Of a stretch of 64,000 nt of DNA, positions 1-7,647 are shown one piece after another. The DNA is from Anaerolineales bacterium. GTDB lineage: Bacteria > Chloroflexota > Anaerolineae > 4572-78 > J111. Position 1 is the stretch's first letter. Each line of letters begins with the position of its first letter. The notes under the pieces were generated by a model that did no database searches, was not told the DNA's origin, and saw only the letters and a list, made by a program, of their open reading frames with translations. The translations under genes and the position numbers were made by a program. The stretch spans positions 1,302,001 through 1,366,000 of the forward strand of contig JABTUK010000001.1 of assembly GCA_015075405.1 (NCBI GenBank), given 5' to 3'.

Positions 1-1750
1 GACCTACCTGTTCTACCAGCAGCTTTTGAAATCGCTGGCTGCGCTTGAAGCGGGCGAAAACTCCGCCGAATTTCGAGTTGAAGCCGGTAATCAAGTGATT
101 GCCGTCATCCTGGCCCCGGTAACATTGGCCCCCGACGAGCAGCCCAGTGTGGTGGCCCTCTTGCGTGACATCAGCCGCGAGGTTGAAATTGACCGGATTA
201 AAAACGAGTTTATCTCTACCGTGTCTCACGAGCTGCGCACCCCCATGACCTCCATCAAAGGTTATGCGGACCTGCTGGTTTCCGGCAGTAAGCAAGTGGG
301 TGAATTGAATCCTATTCAACGCCGCTTTGTGCAAGTTATTCAATCCAATGCTAACCGCCTGACCGAACTGGTCAATGATATTCTGGAAATTTCACGCATC
401 GAAACCGGACGGATCAACCTGGAACTTGAGGCATTGGATATTATTGATCTCATTGGGGAAGTGGCTATTTCATTCGAGGGACAGATGGTCAAAAAGGCCA
501 TGAATCTCTCCCTCAATCTACCCGACAAGCTGCCCCACGTCTACGCCGACAGAGCCAGGGTAACGCAGATATTGGTCAATTTGATTGGCAACGCCTGGCA
601 ATATACCCCCGAAGGCGGGGATATTGTGGTCTATGCCAGGGCCACCGATAAGGGTTTGATGCAGATTGATGTTCAGGATACCGGCATTGGCATTGTGGAA
701 AAAGATATTCAGTACGTTTTCGACCGCTTTTTCCGCTCCGAGCGCACCGAGGTGCAGGTGGTAGATGGGACCGGCCTGGGGTTATCTATTACCAAGATGT
801 TTGTCGAAATGCTGGGCGGCGAGATTTGGGTTAAAAGCCAGTTGGATGTCGGCACCACCTTTAGCTTTACCCTCCCTTTGGATCTAAACCAGGAGCATCT
901 CTTGCCTGATGAAGTCCAGGCGCAACCTCAAGTGTTGCTCATTGACGATAATTCAGCCGTTACCCCGGTGTTAAAATCAGCCCTGGAAAATGCCGGCTGC
1001 CAGATTATCGTCGCTGCCGAAACAAGTGAAAATATCCTTGCCCTGGCCAGGCAGGCTCACCCGCGTCTCAATTTAATTATCCTGAACCTTTTTCTAAAAA
1101 ATGAGGATGGTTTCTCTTTGCTGGAACAATTACAGCGGGATGAAATAACCGGGGCCATTCCCATCCTTGTTTCGGCGCTCACCGTTGATGAAAACAGCCA
1201 CGATTTGGCGATAGAAGTGGTTGATTACATTGCCACTTCTTTTGCCGAAGCCCAGGTTTTAGAACGGGTACGCATGGCTTTGACTGTAGCGACGGGCGAC
1301 ACCCAGGAAATTGGCACAGCCGGACCGGTCTTCTCCAGAAATGGGCGCTACCATATCCTGGTCGTAGACGACGATCAGGCTACGGTCAAGTGGCTTAAAG
1401 AGATGTTGGAGATAGGCGGCTACAAAGTGCAGCGGGCCTTCAACAGCCGGCAGGCGCTTGATTCGGCCACCGGCCACCAGCCCGATTTGATCCTGATTGA
1501 TTTAAATATGCCCGATGTAGATGGCGCTACTGTCATTTCTCAATTACGCCAGCTTGTCGCCCCCAAGCAGTCGCCGATTATGGGAATTGTAAACCGACCC
1601 ACCCTGCTCCCGGAAAATAATCTGGTAAAAATGCTGGGACGAGAAAATTGGGCTAAAATGAAACATCCTTTTGTAACCGACGCTTTAGTGGCCGAAATTA
1701 TGAGAACGATGGGCAAGTTTGATCCTGGCGAAGTCAAAGAAAACGAGTAA
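1..1750 (+). CDS. Hybrid sensor histidine kinase with two receiver domains (5' end outside window)
   Basis: The frame is open through the left edge, so the true start lies upstream; the first in-window start codon is a TTG at 26 and residues are numbered from it. A PAS-like tail (about 1-50) leads into a HisKA domain with the phospho-accepting His68 (motif SHELRTP), then an HATPase_c domain with N box (NLIGNAWQYTP), G1 (DTGIGI) and G2 (GTGLGLSI). Two receiver domains follow, starting near residues 302 and 442. The first keeps the acidic IDD cluster but has Asn where the phospho-Asp should be (IILNLFL) and lacks the conserved Lys (ATSF instead of xKPF), so it is probably a pseudo-receiver. The second is intact (LIDLNMP, MKHPF). 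No membrane segment is visible in this part. A single-domain regulator starts 25 bp downstream and is the likely partner or phosphate sink. Confidence 0.93.
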   Translation, partial: TYLFYQQLLKSLAALEAGENSAEFRVEAGNQVIAVILAPVTLAPDEQPSVVALLRDISREVEIDRIKNEFISTVSHELRTPMTSIKGYADLLVSGSKQVGELNPIQRRFVQVIQSNANRLTELVNDILEISRIETGRINLELEALDIIDLIGEVAISFEGQMVKKAMNLSLNLPDKLPHVYADRARVTQILVNLIGNAWQYTPEGGDIVVYARATDKGLMQIDVQDTGIGIVEKDIQYVFDRFFRSERTEVQVVDGTGLGLSITKMFVEMLGGEIWVKSQLDVGTTFSFTLPLDLNQEHLLPDEVQAQPQVLLIDDNSAVTPVLKSALENAGCQIIVAAETSENILALARQAHPRLNLIILNLFLKNEDGFSLLEQLQRDEITGAIPILVSALTVDENSHDLAIEVVDYIATSFAEAQVLERVRMALTVATGDTQEIGTAGPVFSRNGRYHILVVDDDQATVKWLKEMLEIGGYKVQRAFNSRQALDSATGHQPDLILIDLNMPDVDGATVISQLRQLVAPKQSPIMGIVNRPTLLPENNLVKMLGRENWAKMKHPFVTDALVAEIMRTMGKFDPGEVKENE

Positions 1751-1775
1751 CTGTAAATAGGAGTACAGAGCGGGC

Positions 1776-2159
1776 ATGAGCGAAGCTTTGATTTTAGTCG
1801 CTGAAGATGAACGAGATATCCGTGATCTTATTGTCTTCACCTTACAAATTGCCGACTTTAAGGTTGTCGAAGTTCCTAATGGCGAAGAAGCCGTCAAAAA
1901 AGCTTTGGAAGTAAAGCCCGATTTGATTCTAATGGACGTGCGGATGCCCAAAATGACCGGGTTTGAGGCTTGTAAAGCCTTAAAGCAGCAGGAAAAAACC
2001 AAAGATATTCCGGTGATATTTCTATCGGCCAAAGGCCAGGAAGCAGAGATAAGCACCGGGCTTGACCTGGGCGCAGAGGAATATTTTCTCAAGCCTTTTG
2101 CGCCTGATGAGTTAATTAACCGGGTCAACAAAATCTTGCGCAAATATGGCAAGCTGTAG
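1776..2159 (+). CDS. Single-domain response regulator (CheY-like)
   Basis: A 127-residue stand-alone receiver domain with the complete active site: acidic pair Glu10-Asp11 region (AEDE), phospho-acceptor Asp54 (LMDVRMP), Ser84 and Lys106 (FLKPFAP). There is no output domain, so it would act by protein-protein contact or as a phosphate shuttle. It starts 25 bp after the hybrid kinase on the same strand and is probably co-transcribed with it; the kinase is the obvious phospho-donor. A GGAG-type ribosome site (ATAGGAG) lies at about 1757-1763. Confidence 0.93.
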   Translation: MSEALILVAEDERDIRDLIVFTLQIADFKVVEVPNGEEAVKKALEVKPDLILMDVRMPKMTGFEACKALKQQEKTKDIPVIFLSAKGQEAEISTGLDLGAEEYFLKPFAPDELINRVNKILRKYGKL

Positions 2160-2258
2160 AAACAAACCTGCTCGACTTGATTTGAGTAACAAAAGATAGT
2201 AAACTTTTAACTCGTAATCCAATTTGGCTATTTCTCTTCTTGTAACACGGGTTAAGGC

Positions 2259-3056
2259 ATGAGTGCAGTCGTCATAAATGGGGGTCTGGTACACTACGAA
2301 GCTTTTGGACGAGGGCGACCTGTCCTATTTTTGCATGGCTGGCTCGGCTCCTGGCGCTACTGGATGCCCACTATGGAAGCCGTATCCGATAAACATCGCA
2401 CCTACGCTCTCGATTTATGGGGTTTTGGCGATTCCGACAAATCGAGACCACGCTACACCGTGGCCGATTACGTGGAGTTGGTCCATGAATTTGTGGGGAA
2501 CATGGGCATCCGCGAAGCGCCGATTATCGGCCATGCCCTCGGCGCCAGTGTTGCCCTGGAATATGCCGTTAACTATGCCGACAGCGTCCGCAAAGTGATG
2601 GCCGTCAGCCTGCCCATGAACCCAGATTGCATCAATCGCAAACTGATTGATTTTGCCAATAATTCGGTTATTGCCAAAGTTATGTGGTGGCGACAAATTA
2701 CTTATAAAGAAGTCCAAAAAGAAGCTGAAAAAGCGGGTGAGGGCGCCATCAGCCTCAGCATCCAATCCGTAGCCAGAGTGGATGTAAAAAGTCACATTCA
2801 AAGCTTGAGCCAGCGCGACAACGCCATGTTGTTAGCCGTTTACGGCGAGAAAGATGATGTCATTGACCCCAACCCTACCCGCGACCTCAACGGCAGTTGG
2901 CTCAATATCCGCCAAATTGGTCTGTCTGACTCAAAACATTTCCCCATGCTCGATGAAGCCGCTAAATTTCATCGCCTGCTCAAAGATTTCCTCGACGTAG
3001 AAAACGATTTATCCGCCCTGGAATTAAAAGAGGAGTGGCGGCGGCGCACCCGCTGA
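2259..3056 (+). CDS. Alpha/beta-hydrolase fold protein lacking the serine nucleophile
   Basis: A 265-residue protein with the alpha/beta-hydrolase layout: oxyanion-region HG motif (LFLHGWLG, residues 23-30), a nucleophile elbow at 91-95, and candidate acid and His residues (YGEKDDVIDP; SKHFPML). The elbow reads GHALG instead of GHSLG: Ala93 (codon GCC) replaces the serine nucleophile of the GxSxG motif. The Asp and His of the triad appear to be kept. Known families with this fold but no nucleophile act as non-hydrolytic partners or use other chemistry, so a hydrolase label is not safe. It follows the two-component pair after a 99-bp gap and precedes a strong inverted repeat. The start is the only early ATG, with a short AAGG just upstream. 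Confidence 0.8.
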   Translation: MSAVVINGGLVHYEAFGRGRPVLFLHGWLGSWRYWMPTMEAVSDKHRTYALDLWGFGDSDKSRPRYTVADYVELVHEFVGNMGIREAPIIGHALGASVALEYAVNYADSVRKVMAVSLPMNPDCINRKLIDFANNSVIAKVMWWRQITYKEVQKEAEKAGEGAISLSIQSVARVDVKSHIQSLSQRDNAMLLAVYGEKDDVIDPNPTRDLNGSWLNIRQIGLSDSKHFPMLDEAAKFHRLLKDFLDVENDLSALELKEEWRRRTR

Positions 3057-3062
3057 TGCTCC

Positions 3063-3151
3063 GAAAATACCCCTCTCAGTCCCCCCGCAGCGGGGGAAGC
3101 TGGCTAACCCCCTCCCCCGCAGCGGGGGAGGGTTGGGGAGGGGGTATTTTC
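3063..3151. repeat. GC-rich inverted repeat after the hydrolase gene
   Basis: Perfect 11-bp outer arms (GAAAATACCCC at 3063-3073 and GGGGTATTTTC at 3141-3151) enclose two copies of a C-run/GCAG/G-run palindrome (around 3081-3096 and 3112-3131). It begins 6 bp after the hydrolase stop codon. Similar GC-rich inner sequence recurs inside the MITE at 34128-34279 and in the hairpin at 44821-44927. It could fold as a transcript end but lacks a clean U-tract. Confidence 0.75.
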
Positions 3152-3196
3152 ATTATCGGTGGTGTGCGCAACGCTCGTGACGACTCCTTTGAAAAT

Positions 3197-3290
3197 AGAC
3201 CGCCGACGGCTGACCGCCGACCGCCGAAGATACGCGGCCCTGCGACCTCACCCCTTCGGGTACGCCGAAGGGCGTGTTACCTGTTACCTT
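3197..3290. repeat. Heptamer-word repeat (GACCGCC type) plus hairpin
   Basis: Positions 3197-3230 are imperfect tandem copies of a 7-nt word (GACCGCC, GACGGCT, GACCGCC, GACCGCC). A small hairpin with arms CCTTCGG and CCGAAGG follows at about 3253-3271. The same word family forms both arms of the hairpin at 44821-44927. No coding function is evident. Confidence 0.65.
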
Positions 3291-3306
3291 TTTGAAAATA
3301 TAGGTG

Positions 3307-3416
3307 TCCAGAAAAATTCTTTCTCAACGATCAAGGTAGCAGGGTAGCAAAGTAGCAATTTGTTACCTGCTACCCTGCTACTTGCTACCTATTTCAGTGA
3401 CGAAAACTTTTCTGGA
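3307..3416. repeat. Nested inverted repeat of TAGCAGG/TAGCAAAG words
   Basis: Outer arms TCCAGAAAA (3307-) and TTTTCTGGA (-3416) enclose a hairpin whose left arm (3335-3358) carries TAGCAGG, GTAGCAAAG and TAGCAAT words and whose right arm (3362-3389) carries the complementary GCTAC-containing words. The same words recur at 28671-28731 and as a single arm at 47249-47275. Confidence 0.75.
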
Positions 3417-3521
3417 GAACTACAGCAGCGCATTGGCTGTGTTAAAATAGATTAGCCCGATTCTTCAAGATTGTGTATAATAAGCTCACACAACCATCAA
3501 CAGTCTCAGGGAGGTGAGTCC

Positions 3522-4142
3522 ATGCCCGAAGAACGGCCAATGCCCAATGCGGCCTTGCGCGTTTTGCTCGACGCCATTGAAGAAGTTATGGGGGAAAACG
3601 GGACTAAAGCCGTTTTGAACGCCGGCGGCTTGAGTAAATATATCAACAATTACCCCCCCAAAGACCTTGAAATGAAGGCCACTTTTGCTGAGTATGGGGC
3701 GGTCCAACAGGCAGTTGAAGAATTTTATGGTCCGCGCGGGGCGCGGGCGATGCTTTTACGCATCGGCCGGGCCACCTTTCAATTTGGGCTAAGAGACCAG
3801 CCAGCCATTTTGGGTCTGGTGGGGGTTGCTTTAAAGGCCCTGCCCGAAAAGACCCGCATGAAGCTCATTTTAGAGCGGATGGCCAATGCCGCCGTCGAGC
3901 GAGTCAACCAGCCCACCTCGCTGATTGACGAAGAGGATGCCTTTTATTTTGTCGTTGACGAATGTCCCTGCCGCTGGCGGCCCGCCCACGATAAACCCTG
4001 CTGCTACACCACTATGGGCGTGCTCATGGAAGCTATGGCCTGGACCACCGGCAAGCTTTATAAAGTAGAGGAAGTTGCCTGTATTGCCAACGGCGCCTCT
4101 AATTGCGTTTATCGTATCCCCAAGCAGCCCACCGAAGAATAA
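3522..4142 (+). CDS. V4R (4-vinyl reductase-like) domain protein
   Basis: A 206-residue soluble protein whose C-terminal half resembles the V4R small-molecule-binding domain: an FYFVVDECPCRWRP segment, a CCYTTMG segment and a final EVACIANGASNCVYRI strand with conserved Gly and Cys residues. V4R domains occur in proteins handling hydrophobic ligands, in bacteriochlorophyll biosynthesis enzymes and in sensor modules. The start at 3522 is chosen over an upstream in-frame codon at 3471 because an AGGGAGGTGAG ribosome site lies at 3508-3518; a TATAAT -10-like box lies at 3476-3481. It is monocistronic, bounded downstream by a repeat and a terminator. The ligand cannot be predicted. Confidence 0.75.
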   Translation: MPEERPMPNAALRVLLDAIEEVMGENGTKAVLNAGGLSKYINNYPPKDLEMKATFAEYGAVQQAVEEFYGPRGARAMLLRIGRATFQFGLRDQPAILGLVGVALKALPEKTRMKLILERMANAAVERVNQPTSLIDEEDAFYFVVDECPCRWRPAHDKPCCYTTMGVLMEAMAWTTGKLYKVEEVACIANGASNCVYRIPKQPTEE

Positions 4143-4157
4143 TCGCAACTGCTCAGC

Positions 4158-4242
4158 CATGTCATTTCGACCGAAGGGAGAAATCTCCGAGGCCGATACA
4201 ATGCAGTAAGGATTTCTCGGCCTACGGCCTCGAAATGACATG
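4158..4242. repeat. REP-like palindromic element (GTCATTTCGA family), copy 1
   Basis: Terminal inverted arms CATGTCATTTCGA (4158-4170) and TCGAAATGACATG (4230-4242) enclose internal complementary GAGAAATC / GATTTCTC words. Two relatives occur at 29534-29604 and 38501-38593. It lies between convergent genes. Confidence 0.8.
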
Positions 4243-4261
4243 AGGACTGATCAGTTACGCA

Positions 4262-4294
4262 AAAAAGAGGAGACTATTTTGGTCTCCTCTTTTT
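4262..4294. terminator. Bidirectional intrinsic terminator between V4R gene and fur
   Basis: A perfect 12-bp stem (AAAAGAGGAGAC / GTCTCCTCTTTT) with a short loop is flanked by A-run and T-run, so it can terminate the V4R transcript on the plus strand and the Fur-family gene on the minus strand. Confidence 0.88.
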
Positions 4295-4306
4295 ATGAGA
4301 ACCTGC

Positions 4307-4747
4307 TTATCCCCCGGCTCCCTTTTCCCGACACCCCCGGCACAACCCAAAAATGCTCAAATGATCGGTCTGCGCCTGAAAGCCATACTGCTTATCCAGC
4401 TCCGTGCGTATCGGCTCAAAAATGGTGTCGGCAAACTCCTCGATGTAACCGCACTCGCTGCACACCAAATGATGATGCGGCCCGTGATCTTTGAGCGCAA
4501 AATAAGCCTGGCTGCGGCCAAAATTGGTCTGGTTAATCAGGTTTAATTCCAGCAGCAGTTCCAGGGTGCGATAAACCGTCGCCAGGCTGACATAGGGATT
4601 GACCTTTTGCACCTGCTCAAAAATCTCTTCGGCAGTAATGTGCCCTTCCAACTTCTCAATCGCCTCAAAAATAATTGCCCGCTGCGGCGTCACCCGCATC
4701 CCCCGTGATTGCAGCTCTTCAATTAAACTACTACTTATTCTATCCAT
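4307..4747 (-). CDS. Fur/PerR-family metal-dependent transcriptional repressor
   Basis: A 146-residue Fur-superfamily regulator: N-terminal winged helix (RGMRVTPQRAIIFEAI, then SLATVYRTLELL as recognition segment) and C-terminal dimerisation domain with the HHHLVCSECG motif and a second CRGC pair forming the structural Zn(Cys)4 site. The sequence alone does not decide between Fur, Zur and PerR. I choose the ATG at 4745-4747; a GTG at 4792 would add 15 residues and cannot be excluded, since AAGG abuts the ATG directly. The upstream A/T-rich stretch with ACAATTGT could hold a regulatory site but no clear operator was found. Convergent with the V4R gene. Confidence 0.9.
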   Translation of the reverse strand: MDRISSSLIEELQSRGMRVTPQRAIIFEAIEKLEGHITAEEIFEQVQKVNPYVSLATVYRTLELLLELNLINQTNFGRSQAYFALKDHGPHHHLVCSECGYIEEFADTIFEPIRTELDKQYGFQAQTDHLSIFGLCRGCREKGAGG

Positions 4748-4963
4748 CCTTACGCCCCGTATTGAGAACAATTGTAAATAAAATCTTATCACACATGCAA
4801 AACAATAGCAAGCATAGCGTCAGCCCCGATAAAATTTAATCCAAAACCCCCAAAATTTGGGGGTTGTTTATCGTTTAAAGTCTGGTATCATAGATGCTTG
4901 TGAATATCACCACAACCACTACCGGAAAACATCTCTCTCAAAAACTCGAAAAGGACAAGTTTT

Positions 4964-7636
4964 ATGACCTCTACTCGAATTCACTGGTTAAAAAGATGCT
5001 TCTTGTTGCTCCTCCTCGGCCTAACCTTAAGCAGTGTAAGTTTTGCCCCCGCCCCGCAGACGCCCCGTAACCTGCGGGACCCCCAGGCCACCGACCTGGG
5101 ATCGCCGCTAATCCCGACTTTTGCCTCAACTGTTCAACTCCCCACTTTCAACCCGTCCCTGGCCCCGCTGTCCAGTCAGTGGAGCGCCGCCAGTTCCATT
5201 ACCCACAATGCCACTTCCGGGCCGCGCCTGGCTGTCTCCGGCCATAAGGTCTACGCTGCCTGGAGTGAATACCGCTCTGAGGCCCACAATATTTCTTTGT
5301 CTATCAGCCCCGATGGCGGCCAAACCTGGGGCGCTGCCCGACCCGTAACCCGCTACCCCCAGGAGGATGGGTATCATATTGGCGGACTGCAAGCCCTGGC
5401 CGTTGACCCCACCACCGGAACCATCTATGTGGTTTATGGGGTTAACCAGTATGAATATCCCTCCTTGCTGCGCCTGGCTCGCAGCAGCGACGGCGGCCTG
5501 ACCTGGGCTGAATTGTCCCTACCCGACCTCCCCGGTACAACAGCAAAACTGCTGCTTGACCAGAACAGCCGCCTTTATATCTTCTGGCAGGGTTACAACA
5601 TCATATCTCTGGCTCACAGCGACGATGGCGGTCAAAGTTGGAGCCAAAGCCAACCCTGCCATCCTTGCGCTCAGGGGGATTTAGAGCTGGTGGGCCACAC
5701 CCTGTACCTGGCCTGGTTCGACACCACCGAGTACCGGCTGCGGTTGAGCCAGAGCGAGGATGGCGGCCAGACCTGGCTGGACCGCTCGCCGCCGGTTGAG
5801 AGCCTGATCGCCCAGTTATACCCGGTAGATTTGAGCGCAGCCGGGCCGGAGCAGCTTTACCTGGCCGGAAGTTTTTACAATATGGCCCTGGGCGCTGACG
5901 AAACGTATGTCGCCGCCAGCCAGGATGGTGGCCTTACCTGGGCCGCCCCGGTTCAACTGGACCCCTACCGCTTACCCCGCCTGGCGGCGAGCGGCCAGGG
6001 CCAACTGGCTATGGTGTGGCAAGAAGGGAACAGCCTGGTCCTGGCCGAAAGCGCCGATTACGGCCAGAGTTGGAGCCAGGAAACCCTTTTGGCTTCGGAT
6101 TTCTTCTTTGCCCAATTTGACCTGGCCGCCGACCCCACCAGCGGCACAAGCACCGTGGCCTGGTACACCGGTACTGGCCGGATTACCACCGCCAGCCAGA
6201 CCACCGCTGTCCCAGCCGACTGCCCGGCAGTGGAACTGCTCTCAGCCCGGCGATTGGACGAGCAGACCATTGGCGTGGTGGGACTGCTGGACATGAACAC
6301 CGGCGTTACCACTGCCAGCCTCAGTGCCGAGGGTGTAGCCCCGGTTGACATTTTAACCCTAGCCCAACATAATGCTGTGGGCGGGGTAAATAATCCTGAG
6401 AACCTTACGCCCGAAGAACTTCAACAAATGATTCAAAGCGAAGGTCGGCGGCAAGGTCTTTGGTCGGCCAGCCTGCACAATCCCAATGGATTTGGGACAA
6501 CGGTCAGCGTGCGGGCGGAGGTAACGCTGCCTGCCATCCCGAATTGCCTGGAGCCACTGTTGACCGTGCCTTCAGCCTCGCCCATCCAAATCAAGAGTAT
6601 TCAGACAGTGAGCGATACTCCCGACCAGGACGGTTTGAGCCTGACCATAGATAGCACGGACGGCAGCCTGCCGACGATCAGCCTGAGCCATTATCAATTT
6701 GCTACCACCGGTATCGCTGGAGCGTGGGAGACGGTTTTCACCGGCCCACTACCGGAAAATGGCCTACTCACCGTACCCGGCGAATTTGTGACGGAGGGCG
6801 AGAACCTCTACCGGGTGATGGTTGAGGGCCAACCCGGCGTAGAAGATATAGACGGTTTTTACATGCCGAACACACCCAACCTCTATACTGATACGGTCAC
6901 CCAGCGACGACAGGCATTGGTTTTCCGCGATGCAGTTCGTGAGGTTATCGAGGGTGACGATGATTATGTTGAAATCTTCCCCGAAGAATTGATTCTGGCT
7001 ATGGGTGCAGCGGAAAGCAATATGAATAATGCCGTAGCCAATACCGATGGGATTATGCAGGTAACGTGTGATAGTGGCTACAAAGGCGCAACAGAAGAAC
7101 AAGCCTGTGATACCTACGCCTATACTGATACGGTTGCCAGTATCAAATTCAACGTGAGCGATGCCCTGGCCCTGCTGTTTGACAATTATGCGACTGCTCA
7201 AAATCAAGAGGTCAACTACCCCCGATTTATTAGCTGCCAGGCAACGCCCACTCTGCCCATCCCCACCATGGATGACCAAGATGAACCAACCGCGGCCGAT
7301 GCCTTAATCACTGCTGTGCTATATTACAACGGGGGAGGCTGTTATATAGATACCTATCAAAACAAAGGTTGGGGAAACCCCTGGTATCTGCATTATTTGG
7401 CCCGCCAATTAGACCCACAGCCGGACGACCCCGATGCCCCTGATCTCAACCCTAATAATCCGAATGCCCCTAAGAAGAATGGCTGGAAGCGACTGCCCCT
7501 CCTCAACGACCAGGAGCTTCAAAATATCGCTCAATTCCTGGCCGACGCCGATTACACTCCTGGCATTGGTTTAGCCCCTGACCTGGTGGAGCGTTTGGAT
7601 TACGGTCAGAACTACGTCAATCAGAATATGCAGTAA
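4964..7636 (+). CDS. Exported Asp-box (BNR) repeat protein with C-terminal lysozyme-like domain
   Basis: An 890-residue secreted protein. An N-terminal signal peptide (RCFLLLLLGLTLSS, residues 11-24) is followed by a sialidase-like propeller with at least six Asp-box motifs (SPDGGQTW, SSDGGLTW, SDDGGQSW, SEDGGQTW, SQDGGLTW, SADYGQSW). The C-terminal third (from about residue 640) looks like a lytic-transglycosylase/lysozyme-type domain: an AAESN segment with a candidate catalytic Glu, then NTDGIMQVT, resembling the G-x-MQV motif of SLT enzymes. A propeller fused to a wall-lytic domain suggests an extracellular glycan- or peptidoglycan-acting enzyme; substrate unknown. The start ATG is preceded by AAAAGGA (4949-4955). 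The stop overlaps a potential ATG in TAATG, and a membrane-anchored propeller gene follows at once, an order repeated in the duplicated copy downstream. Confidence 0.78.
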   Translation: MTSTRIHWLKRCFLLLLLGLTLSSVSFAPAPQTPRNLRDPQATDLGSPLIPTFASTVQLPTFNPSLAPLSSQWSAASSITHNATSGPRLAVSGHKVYAAWSEYRSEAHNISLSISPDGGQTWGAARPVTRYPQEDGYHIGGLQALAVDPTTGTIYVVYGVNQYEYPSLLRLARSSDGGLTWAELSLPDLPGTTAKLLLDQNSRLYIFWQGYNIISLAHSDDGGQSWSQSQPCHPCAQGDLELVGHTLYLAWFDTTEYRLRLSQSEDGGQTWLDRSPPVESLIAQLYPVDLSAAGPEQLYLAGSFYNMALGADETYVAASQDGGLTWAAPVQLDPYRLPRLAASGQGQLAMVWQEGNSLVLAESADYGQSWSQETLLASDFFFAQFDLAADPTSGTSTVAWYTGTGRITTASQTTAVPADCPAVELLSARRLDEQTIGVVGLLDMNTGVTTASLSAEGVAPVDILTLAQHNAVGGVNNPENLTPEELQQMIQSEGRRQGLWSASLHNPNGFGTTVSVRAEVTLPAIPNCLEPLLTVPSASPIQIKSIQTVSDTPDQDGLSLTIDSTDGSLPTISLSHYQFATTGIAGAWETVFTGPLPENGLLTVPGEFVTEGENLYRVMVEGQPGVEDIDGFYMPNTPNLYTDTVTQRRQALVFRDAVREVIEGDDDYVEIFPEELILAMGAAESNMNNAVANTDGIMQVTCDSGYKGATEEQACDTYAYTDTVASIKFNVSDALALLFDNYATAQNQEVNYPRFISCQATPTLPIPTMDDQDEPTAADALITAVLYYNGGGCYIDTYQNKGWGNPWYLHYLARQLDPQPDDPDAPDLNPNNPNAPKKNGWKRLPLLNDQELQNIAQFLADADYTPGIGLAPDLVERLDYGQNYVNQNMQ

Positions 7637-7647
7637 TGGAGATTATG

